A stretch of 36,528 nucleotides of DNA from Gammaproteobacteria bacterium (GTDB lineage: Bacteria > Pseudomonadota > Gammaproteobacteria > UBA9214), in NCBI GenBank assembly GCA_020027635.1, contig JAHKKL010000001.1, positions 1 to 36,528 of the forward strand, given 5' to 3'. The notes under the pieces were generated by a model. The model saw nothing but the letters and a program-made list of their open reading frames with translations, was not told the origin of the DNA and made no database searches. Every line of letters starts with the position of its first letter. The first letter of the stretch is position 1. This document shows, piece after piece, positions 1-5,981 of the stretch. The position numbers were made by a program, and so were the translations under genes.

Positions 1-225
1 ATGTTCATCGGCAACAAGTACAGCGCCATGTGGTCATACAGTAACCTGATCGCGATAGAGTCTGCGCGGGTCGAGGATCAGGACGTGTCCGACATCAAGA
101 TCCTGCCAGAGGATCACCCCTGTACCGAGGCGCTCGGTGAGCTGGAGGAGAAATACCGGCGCGATATCGATGCGATCCTGGCGCTGGCGTGGGATGGTGA
201 TCTAGGCGCCGCGCCAGAAAATTGA
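1..225 (+). CDS. Small hypothetical protein, possibly 5'-truncated
   Basis: An open frame starts with ATG at the first base of the window and ends in TGA at 223-225, giving 74 residues. Because it begins at the edge, the true start may lie further upstream. The product is acidic and soluble-looking, with no membrane segment or motif I recognise. It sits 48 bases before the endolysin start and on the same strand, so it probably belongs to the end of the late/lysis transcription unit. Function unknown. Confidence 0.55.
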   Translation: MFIGNKYSAMWSYSNLIAIESARVEDQDVSDIKILPEDHPCTEALGELEEKYRRDIDAILALAWDGDLGAAPEN

Positions 226-273
226 CAGTTGTTGCGCTGGCAATCGCCTGCTACGTTGAATTCAGGGGGGGCT

Positions 274-783
274 ATGGGTGTTGACGAGATCCTGGATGAC
301 ATTCTGCGGCGCGAGGGCGGATACGTCGATGATCCGGCCGACGCCGGTGGCGCGACCAAGTACGGGATCACGCAGGCCACGTTGTCGGACTGGCGTGGCA
401 AGGCCGTGACCAAGGCCGAGGTGGCGGCACTGAGTTCGCTGGAAGCCCGCCAGATCTACACCCAACGCTATATCGCCCCGTTTGCGCCCGCCGGCCCCCT
501 TCACGGCGCCCTGCTGGGCCTGATCGTGGATTGTGCGGTCAATCACAGTGTCGGACGCGCCATCCAGTGGCTGCAGGGCGCTGCCGGCGCGGTCGCCGAC
601 GGCCAACTGGGCCCGAAATCGAAAGCCGCCATTCAGGCGGCGCCATGGCGCGCGCTGTATGTCCGCGTGCTCGCCACCCGGATCCGGTTCTATGGTCTGC
701 TGATCACGGGCAAGCCGAGCCAGGCCCGGTTCGCGGCCGGTTGGGCGAAACGGGCCGCCGAGTTCCTCGGGGTGTTGCAGTGA
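274..783 (+). CDS. Endolysin, GH108 family N-acetylmuramidase with PG_binding_3-type C-terminus
   Basis: The 169-residue product should hydrolyse the glycan backbone of peptidoglycan at the end of infection. The N-terminus has the GH108 signature: EGGYVDDPADAGG around residues 14-26 followed by TKYGIT, with Glu14 as the expected catalytic acid. The C-terminal half (VDCAVNHSVGRAI, then DGQLGPKS) matches the PG_binding_3 region that normally accompanies this domain, and the length is typical. I chose ATG at 274 because a G-rich ribosome site (AGGGGGGG) lies just upstream; an in-frame TTG at 229 would add 15 residues of poor quality. No signal peptide is present, so release to the periplasm would need the holin-like protein at 1195-1404. 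Confidence 0.9.
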   Translation: MGVDEILDDILRREGGYVDDPADAGGATKYGITQATLSDWRGKAVTKAEVAALSSLEARQIYTQRYIAPFAPAGPLHGALLGLIVDCAVNHSVGRAIQWLQGAAGAVADGQLGPKSKAAIQAAPWRALYVRVLATRIRFYGLLITGKPSQARFAAGWAKRAAEFLGVLQ

Positions 784-811
784 ATGCGCGCGGTCCAATC
801 CCCGATCCGAA

Positions 812-829
812 CGGTCCCGATTGGGACCG
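812..829 (+). terminator. GC-rich hairpin after the endolysin gene
   Basis: CGGTCCC and GGGACCG form a perfect 7 bp stem with a GATT loop in the 82-base gap between the endolysin stop and the next gene. It is followed by a pyrimidine-rich stretch but not a clean T run, so it could be a weak terminator or an RNA-stabilising hairpin. Confidence 0.3.
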
Positions 830-865
830 CCTGCTGTTCCTTGCTGCTGCCTTGGGGAAACGAAA

Positions 866-1147
866 ATGAACGCCGACGATCATGAGCGCCGATATGTCCT
901 GCATTGCCTGTGGATCGGGCTGGGGCTTCTCCTCCTGCTCCTGTCCCATAATCTGTCGGCGGAGCCCGACGATCCCCTGGATGGCGCCGGATTGACCCTG
1001 CAAGAGGATATGCACACCCAGATCCTGACCCGCGCGCAGGCCGATGGTGAGACCATTCCGAGCGAGGATCTGCGGATGTGGTGCCGGCCGGCGGGTCGCG
1101 GGATGATCTGCGTCCCGGCCCCGGATGCGCTGGCGCAGAAAAAGTAA
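866..1147 (+). CDS. Small exported or membrane-anchored protein of the lysis region
   Basis: The 93-residue product has a strongly hydrophobic stretch at about residues 11-25 (Trp-Ile-Gly-Leu-Gly followed by a run of leucines). A short polar region ending LSAEP follows and could serve as a signal-peptidase site, so it is either a single-pass membrane protein or a secreted one. The remainder is polar, with two cysteines (CRPAGRGMIC) that could form a disulfide in the periplasm. ATG at 866 is preceded by GGGGAAACG. It lies between the endolysin and holin-like genes, which suggests a lysis accessory role, but I do not recognise the family. Confidence 0.6.
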   Translation: MNADDHERRYVLHCLWIGLGLLLLLLSHNLSAEPDDPLDGAGLTLQEDMHTQILTRAQADGETIPSEDLRMWCRPAGRGMICVPAPDALAQKK

Positions 1148-1154
1148 CCGGGGC

Positions 1155-1160
1155 TATACT
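1155..1160 (+). promoter_or_regulatory. Possible -10 box (TATACT) before the holin-like gene
   Basis: GGGGCTATACT lies about 35 bases upstream of the ATG at 1195. TATACT differs from the sigma-70 -10 consensus at one position, but no convincing -35 box lies 16-18 bases upstream. The same 11-base string recurs at 29450-29460. Confidence 0.25.
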
Positions 1161-1194
1161 CTGTGCGTGAATTCACAACCCTTAGGAGAACGCT

Positions 1195-1404
1195 ATGTTT
1201 CTCGATGGCATGAAGACGTACCTGGCGGGCGGTGGCCTGATGCTGACCGGCGCCGCCAAAGTGATTGAGGCGGCGCTGCCGCTACTCAGTGGCGGCGGTG
1301 TCGATGGGGCCGCGCTGAACGAGGGGTGGACCATGGTGATGGCCGGGCTCGCGATCTTTGGCGTCGGCCACAAGCTCGACAAGGCCAAGGGAGGTGGCAA
1401 GTGA
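1195..1404 (+). CDS. Putative holin / small membrane protein
   Basis: The 69-residue product starts at an ATG with a good ribosome site (TAGGAGAACGCT). It has two hydrophobic Gly/Ala-rich segments (residues about 8-31 and 45-59) and a basic tail ending KGGGK. This size and layout fit small phage holin-like proteins found next to endolysins, which would permeabilise the inner membrane and let the signal-less endolysin through. The role is inferred from context and topology only. The gene overlaps the next one by 4 bases (GTGA). Confidence 0.6.
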   Translation: MFLDGMKTYLAGGGLMLTGAAKVIEAALPLLSGGGVDGAALNEGWTMVMAGLAIFGVGHKLDKAKGGGK

Positions 1405-1865
1405 CGCCGCGCGCCGTTCGTTGGAGTGCGCTGGCCATGATCCTGGCCCTGATCACTGGCTGCGCCAGTCTGGGGTACGAGAAGGCGACTGATCCGTCCC
1501 ATGGCGTCGCCTATGCCCGAGCCGAGCTGACCACCAGCTATGAGGTCATTGCGCATCTGGTGGCCACCGGCGACATGAAACCGGCGAGTCGTGACACGGC
1601 GGTGGCCAAGGTCGATCAGGCATCGCGTCTGATCGATGCGGCGGAGATCGCCGCCGAGGCGACCACGCGGGCCAGCCCGCAGGATGTCGCCGCCGAGGTC
1701 ATGAAGTGGGTGCAGAACAGCTACTTTGCCTGGTCGCGCGCGAACGAAAACACCAAGTTCGTCAGCAACCTGATTGCGCTCGACCAAGGGGCGAAGCTGA
1801 ATGTCGATCAGGTGGCGATGGTCAAGATGCGGATGGAAGCCGCGCGCGCCGAGGCGCTGAGGTAG
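1401..1865 (+). CDS. Phage lipoprotein, 154 aa
   Basis: The start is a GTG at 1401 overlapping the stop of the holin-like gene. The N-terminus is basic, then hydrophobic, and ends in a lipobox LITGC with the lipidated Cys at residue 21. Ala follows the Cys, so sorting to the outer membrane is expected. The mature part is helical and Ala-rich, with no catalytic motif I recognise. It could be a large outer-membrane spanin subunit or another lysis lipoprotein. It is one of three lipoproteins encoded within about 2 kb. Confidence 0.65.
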   Translation: MTPRAVRWSALAMILALITGCASLGYEKATDPSHGVAYARAELTTSYEVIAHLVATGDMKPASRDTAVAKVDQASRLIDAAEIAAEATTRASPQDVAAEVMKWVQNSYFAWSRANENTKFVSNLIALDQGAKLNVDQVAMVKMRMEAARAEALR

Positions 1866-1866
1866 C

Positions 1867-2127
1867 GTGAGCATCGGGATGCTGGGGGCGCTGGGGATCG
1901 GCGCCCTCGCATTGGTGATGGTGCTCCTCGGACGGTTCGCCCTTACCCGCCAGCATAGGGCGGGTGAGCAGCAGGGCATGGCCGAGGCGTTGCAGGACGT
2001 GGCCGCCGCCGAGCAGGCCCGCATCCAGGCTGGCCTGAAGGGCGCTCAGGAGGCCGCCAGCGCGGCGACCGAGCTGACGGATGCGCAGGCCGTGGAGCTT
2101 GCCACGCGAGCCCCCAAGCGCAAATGA
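1867..2127 (+). CDS. Candidate inner-membrane spanin (Rz-like): TM plus coiled coil
   Basis: The 86-residue product starts at GTG 1867, one base after the previous stop. It has an N-terminal hydrophobic segment (residues about 4-21) followed by an Ala/Gln/Glu-rich helical region likely to form a coiled coil. That is the layout of i-spanins, which cross the inner membrane and reach the outer membrane to fuse the two at lysis. The next gene, overlapping by 4 bases (ATGA), encodes a small lipoprotein, as expected of an Rz/Rz1 pair. Sequence identity to known Rz proteins cannot be judged by eye. Confidence 0.5.
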   Translation: MSIGMLGALGIGALALVMVLLGRFALTRQHRAGEQQGMAEALQDVAAAEQARIQAGLKGAQEAASAATELTDAQAVELATRAPKRK

Positions 2128-2384
2128 GACTGACTGTCTTCACCCTGGTGAGCATGTATCTGGCGATGGCCATCGTACTGTCCGGGTGCGCACCGCAGAT
2201 CGTGCGGGTGCCGGTGGACTCCCGCTGCCAGACGCAGGAGGCCGTCATCCTGACCGTGGACGAGGGGCTGGCAACGCCGCGCAGCGTGCTCGACAAGCTG
2301 AACACGAGCAATTGCGCACTGTGGAAGGCATGCCCGGACATGTACGAGTTGCCGGCATCGTGTGTGGGCAAGGGGGCGCAATGA
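2124..2384 (+). CDS. Small Cys-rich lipoprotein, candidate outer-membrane spanin
   Basis: The 86-residue product has a signal sequence ending in lipobox VLSGC (Cys22) followed by Ala, which predicts an outer-membrane lipoprotein. The mature domain has four further cysteines, unlike the short Pro-rich Rz1 type. By position it could pair with the upstream TM-coiled-coil protein as a u- or o-spanin component. It could equally be an unrelated periplasmic lipoprotein. Its stop overlaps the start of the next gene (ATGA). Confidence 0.55.
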   Translation: MRLTVFTLVSMYLAMAIVLSGCAPQIVRVPVDSRCQTQEAVILTVDEGLATPRSVLDKLNTSNCALWKACPDMYELPASCVGKGAQ

Positions 2385-2512
2385 GCGGTCAACCCATCAA
2401 TATCAGCAGGTTGGTCAAGTGGGCGCTGATCGCCATACTCGCGGCGATGGCGGTCGGTGTCGGACTGTGGGCGCTGATCGCCAATTTCCTGCATCGGATA
2501 ATGGGCGGCTGA
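2381..2512 (+). CDS. 43-residue single-pass membrane peptide
   Basis: ATG at 2381 overlaps the preceding stop by 4 bases. The product has a short polar N-terminus (MSGQPINISR) and one long hydrophobic segment (residues about 14-35), then HRIMGG. Such small membrane proteins in lysis regions are often second holins or antiholins, but this is context only. Confidence 0.5.
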   Translation: MSGQPINISRLVKWALIAILAAMAVGVGLWALIANFLHRIMGG

Positions 2513-2513
2513 T

Positions 2514-3422
2514 ATGGGCGATCACGGCGATTGGCCGAACCGTAATGGCCACAGTGGGCTCGGCTGGGGCGTGCTCTGTCTCGCCGTGTTCCTGGTCGTG
2601 CTACTGGCGTTGCTGGCCGGGTGCAGCAGCAAGCCTCCGGTCGTGGAGGCACCGCCCTCGCTGCCACCGGTGACACCCCCCACGACCGAGCCATCCCCGC
2701 CCGTGAACGAGTGCCGGGCGACGGCCAATTCGTACCGGCTGATGACCACGCTGGGGATGTTCGAGCGCCTGCCGCGGATCGTGGGCGGCACGGACGCCAC
2801 GACCGAGCAGTACCCATGGATGGTGGCGATCACGACCCCGTTCGGCTTCCAGTTCTGCGGGGGCTCGCTGATTGACCCGGCGCACGTACTGACCGCGGCG
2901 CACTGCAAGGTGAGCCCCGGCGACAATGTGATCATCGGGCGGACCCGGCTGAGCAACAGCGCTCAGGGCGTGCGGGTGGCGGTGGGAAAAGCCGTGACCC
3001 ATGCCGACTACAACCCGACCTATAACCTGTATGACGCATCGCTGGTGACGCTGGATCAGCCGGTGCCCTACCAGCCGGTGCAGATTGGGGCGGCGCAGAC
3101 AGGTAACGTCACCGCCATCGGATGGGGACTCCTCCACCAGGGTGATACTGCGACCAGTGACACCCTGCAGCAGGTCACGATCCCGATTGTGCCAGCGGCC
3201 GAGTGTGCCGAGGCCTATCGCTACATTTGGGACGATGTGCAGATGTGCGCCGGGACAGCGGGTCACGATAGCTGTCAGGGCGACTCCGGCGGGCCGCTCA
3301 TCTACCAGGGCAAACAAGTCGGGATCACCTCATTCGGGGCCGGCTGCGCACAGCCTGGTTACCCTGGCGTCTACCAGCGCACCGCGCCGCTCATGGACTG
3401 GATCGAGGCATGCACTCGCTGA
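2514..3422 (+). CDS. Lipoprotein-anchored trypsin-like serine protease (chymotrypsin family S1)
   Basis: The 302-residue product has a TM/signal segment ending in lipobox LLAGC (Cys37), a Pro-rich linker (about 41-64) and a full S1 protease domain. A zymogen-like cleavage site lies at Arg88-Ile89 (RIVGGT). The catalytic triad is His130 (LTAAHC), Asp174 (YDASLVTLD) and Ser258 (CQGDSGGP). Asp252, six residues before the serine, corresponds to chymotrypsin Asp189 and predicts cleavage after Lys/Arg. Cysteine pairs 115/131, 231/245 and 254/278 fit conserved disulfides. The protein should be lipid-anchored in the periplasm or at the outer membrane. It starts one base after the previous stop and overlaps the next gene by 13 bases. 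Such a complete trypsin in a phage lysis cassette is unusual; the substrate is unknown. Confidence 0.9.
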   Translation: MGDHGDWPNRNGHSGLGWGVLCLAVFLVVLLALLAGCSSKPPVVEAPPSLPPVTPPTTEPSPPVNECRATANSYRLMTTLGMFERLPRIVGGTDATTEQYPWMVAITTPFGFQFCGGSLIDPAHVLTAAHCKVSPGDNVIIGRTRLSNSAQGVRVAVGKAVTHADYNPTYNLYDASLVTLDQPVPYQPVQIGAAQTGNVTAIGWGLLHQGDTATSDTLQQVTIPIVPAAECAEAYRYIWDDVQMCAGTAGHDSCQGDSGGPLIYQGKQVGITSFGAGCAQPGYPGVYQRTAPLMDWIEACTR

Positions 3423-3877
3423 CGCCCGAGGATCTGGCCGAGCTGGCGGCCGAGCTGAAACGCCAGCTCTCCGAGGATGCGACCAGCGAGACTCAGACAT
3501 TCCACCGGAAACTGCGCAACTACATCGGCGGTGGCGTACTGCTGGCGATCGCCGGTGGCAATGGGAGCAACGTGGCCGAGTGGGTGGGGCTGGTCAATGG
3601 CCGAGGGAACGAGCACGAGATCACGCAGGGACTGGAGGAGACGAGCAAGGCGCTGGACTCGATCACGGCGAGTCTCGGGACCATCAAGGAGACCCAAGCC
3701 GACGCCAAGTATCAGATCGCCGATCTCGTGCGTCGGTTGGAGTCGCTGGAGCGCACCAGGGAGTATCAGCGACTGGGCCGGACCGGCGGGAGTCCGCCGG
3801 GTGCGAGCATGAGTGCGCCGCTCATCGAGGAGCGGGCGACCGCCTTGGGGCCATCCGTGGCCCGTCCTGATTCATGA
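3410..3877 (+). CDS. Hypothetical helical protein closing the lysis operon
   Basis: The 155-residue product begins inside the end of the protease gene. Residues about 5-40 and 70-125 look helical and charged, consistent with coiled coils, separated by a Gly/Ala-rich hydrophobic patch (YIGGGVLLAIAGGNG, about 38-52) that might touch a membrane. The C-terminus is probably disordered. No family is recognised. It meets the minus-strand helix-turn-helix gene tail to tail with a 6-base overlap. Confidence 0.6.
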   Translation: MHSLTPEDLAELAAELKRQLSEDATSETQTFHRKLRNYIGGGVLLAIAGGNGSNVAEWVGLVNGRGNEHEITQGLEETSKALDSITASLGTIKETQADAKYQIADLVRRLESLERTREYQRLGRTGGSPPGASMSAPLIEERATALGPSVARPDS

Positions 3878-4060
3878 GGTGCAGAGGAGCCGCATCAGCC
3901 TGATGATCGGCTCCGGCACTGGCCTGGCCGTCTCCGAGCCGCGCCGGGCCCGGTAGGACCGGATGGTGGTCTCGGCCACGCCGAGCGCCGCCGCTGCTTG
4001 CGCCCACGTCCATCCCGCCTCGTCCATGAGGCGGAGGAATTCGGGGTGGTGATCAGTCAT
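3872..4060 (-). CDS. Small helix-turn-helix DNA-binding protein
   Basis: The 62-residue product has a clear helix-turn-helix: TWAQAAAALGVAETTIRSYR at about residues 18-37, like the DNA-binding part of Cro/transposase-type small regulators. It probably binds DNA as a transcriptional regulator of the leftward mini-operon or the adjoining lysis genes. ATG at 4060 overlaps the stop of the upstream gene by 8 bases, so translation is likely coupled. It is the last gene of a six-gene minus-strand group. Confidence 0.7.
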   Translation of the reverse strand: MTDHHPEFLRLMDEAGWTWAQAAAALGVAETTIRSYRARRGSETARPVPEPIIRLMRLLCTS

Positions 4061-4244
4061 CGGCACGGTACTGCTCGATGACGAACCCATCCGGGTGCCA
4101 GACCTCTGTCTGGACGGGGGCGCCGCCCGCCGGGCGGCCGTAGCGGGCCCGCAGGATCGACATCAGTTCCTGCACCTGCGAGTCGTCCTCGCTGTCATAC
4201 AACTCGACCTCGGCCTGGTTGAGAGTGTAGGTATGCATCGTCAT
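4053..4244 (-). CDS. Small hypothetical protein
   Basis: The 63-residue acidic product starts at ATG 4244 (a second in-frame ATG is two codons later), preceded by AGGAGAAAGACG, a strong ribosome site. It has a likely helix (about residues 22-36) and a C-terminal beta-looking stretch (VWHPDGFVIEQYRADD). No family is recognised. A possible promoter/operator lies at 4299-4318. Confidence 0.6.
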   Translation of the reverse strand: MTMHTYTLNQAEVELYDSEDDSQVQELMSILRARYGRPAGGAPVQTEVWHPDGFVIEQYRADD

Positions 4245-4298
4245 CGTCTTTCTCCTCGTTCAGCCAGTCGCCAATCGACTGACTATGGATACAGTGTA

Positions 4299-4318
4299 GC
4301 ATACCATACAGCGTATGC
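4299..4318 (-). promoter_or_regulatory. Inverted repeat, possible operator/promoter of the HTH gene pair
   Basis: GCATAC and GTATGC form a 6 bp inverted repeat with an 8-base spacer in the 86-base gap between two minus-strand genes; an overlapping CATAC/GTATG pair lies inside. On the minus strand TACACT can be read as a -10 box shortly downstream, with only a poor -35. The site is well placed for autoregulation by the small HTH protein encoded just downstream; this is inference. Confidence 0.3.
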
Positions 4319-4330
4319 AAATAGGACAAA

Positions 4331-4528
4331 CTAGTATTTTCCATCCCGCCGCATCAAACGGGACTGTGCCTTGGCCATGCCCTCGACATGGGCGGCGCTG
4401 GCGATCAGGTCCACAATCGACTCGATCTCCAGGATCTGATCCGGTTCCAGGGCCTGCCCGCTCCTGCGAGCGAGCAACTGCAGGTAATACACCAGCAGCT
4501 GCTTGGCCGCGTTGCGTTGGCTACTCAT
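4331..4528 (-). CDS. Small helical hypothetical protein
   Basis: The 65-residue product (start ATG 4528, or 4531 one codon earlier) is almost entirely predicted helix, with a basic C-terminus ending RRDGKY. The start overlaps the stop of the upstream gene in the sequence ATGATGAGTAG, indicating coupled translation. A longer in-frame extension upstream coincides with the neighbouring gene in another frame and is not credible. Function unknown. Confidence 0.55.
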   Translation of the reverse strand: MSSQRNAAKQLLVYYLQLLARRSGQALEPDQILEIESIVDLIASAAHVEGMAKAQSRLMRRDGKY

Positions 4529-4718
4529 CATCTGGGCTGATCCCGCAGTCGGCCTGCTCGACGAAGAACACCACCCCGCCATCCCACCAGAGGGTGCGCT
4601 CCACGTCGCGCCCATCTCGCTGCAGGCCGGGGCGGGAGCGGATCTCGTACCAGGTATGCGGGGGCACCACCAGGTCATTGGCAAATACAGCTGCATGCTG
4701 TCGGTAGACCGAGGTCAT
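4521..4718 (-). CDS. Small hypothetical protein
   Basis: The 65-residue product starts at ATG 4718 with an excellent AGGAGG ribosome site 7 bases upstream, located within the end of the preceding gene. The centre is rich in Trp, Val and Phe and looks like a small beta fold. No family is recognised. Confidence 0.55.
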   Translation of the reverse strand: MTSVYRQHAAVFANDLVVPPHTWYEIRSRPGLQRDGRDVERTLWWDGGVVFFVEQADCGISPDDE

Positions 4719-4879
4719 GGCGTGGCCTCCTGCTCGGGCTCGCAGGCCGGCGCCATGGCCGCCTGCAGGGTCGTGGGCGCCTCCTGGCGCTGGCAGTGCA
4801 TGGGATGGGCGATGCCCGGATCGGTGGGCGTCCCAGCGCCGATCAGGGCTGCGGCGAAGATCTGAATGAATGTCTGCAT
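4715..4879 (-). CDS. 54-residue small hypothetical peptide
   Basis: ATG at 4879 has a good ribosome site (AGGAG, 6 bases upstream) and the frame runs to TGA at 4715-4717, which overlaps the ATG of the next gene. The N-terminus MQTFIQIFAAALIGAG is hydrophobic and could be a short signal or membrane anchor. The rest is Pro/Ala/Glu-rich with two cysteines. Gene spacing and overlap support it as real; the function is unknown. Confidence 0.5.
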   Translation of the reverse strand: MQTFIQIFAAALIGAGTPTDPGIAHPMHCQRQEAPTTLQAAMAPACEPEQEATP

Positions 4880-4909
4880 GGTTGACTCCTACATGATCGC
4901 ACCCTCTAT

Positions 4910-5164
4910 CTAATATAGGTTTGTGCGCTGCAACGGCAGCGCCCCTGGCTCGACCGGCTCACTATCCAGAGACTGGCAATACCGGTACGCCGGCCCGCCG
5001 CGATACACGCGCGAGTCGATGTTTTTGAAAAAGTCACGAGCGGCCAGCCCGGACCGAGATATTGCCGTGTACATGTACATCCAGTCCTGCGGCCGCTCCA
5101 GGGTGCCAGCGGCAATGGCGCGCTCGAACGCGTGGGTGGAATCGACAAAGGTCAGTGTGCTCAT
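4910..5164 (-). CDS. Small hypothetical protein, first gene of the leftward mini-operon
   Basis: The 84-residue product starts at ATG 5164 behind a GGGAGC ribosome site. It looks like a soluble mixed alpha/beta protein (LERPQDWMYMYTAISRSG in the middle). It is the promoter-proximal gene of the minus-strand group and so is probably transcribed from the control region at 5165-5981. No family is recognised. Confidence 0.6.
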   Translation of the reverse strand: MSTLTFVDSTHAFERAIAAGTLERPQDWMYMYTAISRSGLAARDFFKNIDSRVYRGGPAYRYCQSLDSEPVEPGALPLQRTNLY

Positions 5165-5599
5165 GGTGTGCTCCCATCGAAATGTACTGTAGTCGATGCA
5201 GACACCGTGCCAACGCCAGGGCTATCAGAAACACAACACGATTCAGTAAGTGAGTACTAACAATCCTGACAAATCTCGGCACATCGCTGACAATCAACGG
5301 CAGGAAAGTGACAGAGAGCGTCACATCACACAAGGAATGGAATAAGTGAGGTAAGGTATATGAAAAAACGGTATAGAGTATCGGACAAGCTAGTTTGCAA
5401 CTATACATAACCCCCTGAAACATAACGAACGAACCGACAGAAGGTACTTGACGAATTCTGCGATGGAGTGCGATAGAGGGGGTAGGGGGAGTGAATAGAT
5501 GTGTCCCTGCTGTACCCAGGTCCAGTACCCCATCCAGCCATGCTCCCGAGTCACACCCTGTCCGTACTGGACCGAGAGTGACCGAGCGATGGACCGAGT

Positions 5600-5649
5600 G
5601 GGGTTGGGAGTGGGCTGGGGAGTGGGCTGGGGAGTGTACGGGGATGGGG
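5600..5649 (+). repeat. Run of G tracts with an imperfect 12-base tandem repeat; potential G-quadruplex
   Basis: Within 50 bases there are eight tracts of three or four G, most separated by 1-3 bases, built partly from two copies of GGGAGTGGGCTG. This meets the usual pattern for an intramolecular G-quadruplex on the plus strand (and an i-motif on the minus strand). It sits upstream of the terminase gene. Confidence 0.6.
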
Positions 5650-5714
5650 TTGTCAGCCTCCTCCCCCATCCTGCACTGCAGCAATCCAGTCCAATCCCAT
5701 GGTCCCCTGGTCTT

Positions 5715-5738
5715 GATCAGGTCTGATCCTGAGTCAGG
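5715..5738. promoter_or_regulatory. Overlapping palindromes, possible protein-binding site
   Basis: GATCAGGTCTGATC (5715-5728) is a perfect inverted repeat with a 2-base centre. It overlaps at its end with CCTGAGTCAGG (5728-5738), a perfect 11-base palindrome. Two adjoining dyads in a non-coding region suggest an operator, origin or terminase recognition site. No binding protein is known. Confidence 0.3.
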
Positions 5739-5981
5739 TACGGTTCCCACTCCAGAGTCAGAGACGAGCCTAAGTCATTGATTGGATTGGGATTGGGACT
5801 GGACCTGGTGAGCGAGTGCAGCGGGATGGGTGGGTTGGTTTCCATGGGTCGAGGGTGAGCTGGATGGGGTCTACCATCAGCCCGATACCACCCAAAATTT
5901 CCGCAGTTGAGTCGAGTTCGAGGTACACACCGGTCATGGTCGGGCTTTTGGTGATAGCCATGCATGGGCTAGACTCGATGC

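Larger units (their letters stand above)
5165..5981 (+). promoter_or_regulatory. Non-coding divergent control region
   Basis: About 0.8 kb separates the leftward mini-operon from the rightward terminase gene, the largest gap in the window. Open frames here have low-complexity products and no ribosome sites, so I treat it as non-coding. The part 5165-5460 is relatively AT-rich and holds inverted repeats GTGAC-N7-GTCAC (5308-5324) and GTATAG-N24-CTATAC (5371-5406). A weak TTGACG (from 5449) lies upstream of a poor -10. The part 5470-5900 is strongly G-rich on the plus strand. It must hold promoters for both sides; an origin or packaging start site is possible but unproven. Confidence 0.5.

Noticed and set aside
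5361..5411. 16-codon frame starting ATGAAAAAACGG
   Set aside because: It has a passable ribosome site and could be a leader peptide, but is far too short to support without comparative data.
5034..5750. Minus-strand open frame of 238 codons across the control region
   Set aside because: The product is low-complexity (repeated His/Ser/Pro/Ala), overlaps the well-supported 4910-5164 gene, lacks a ribosome site and is explained by strand G skew and absence of stops in G/C-rich repeats.
5770..5961. Minus-strand frame of 63 codons just upstream of the terminase
   Set aside because: The first half looks plausible (MTGVYLELDSTAEILGG) but there is no ribosome site and the second half is low-complexity sequence dictated by the GT-rich repeat. 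Kept as non-coding.
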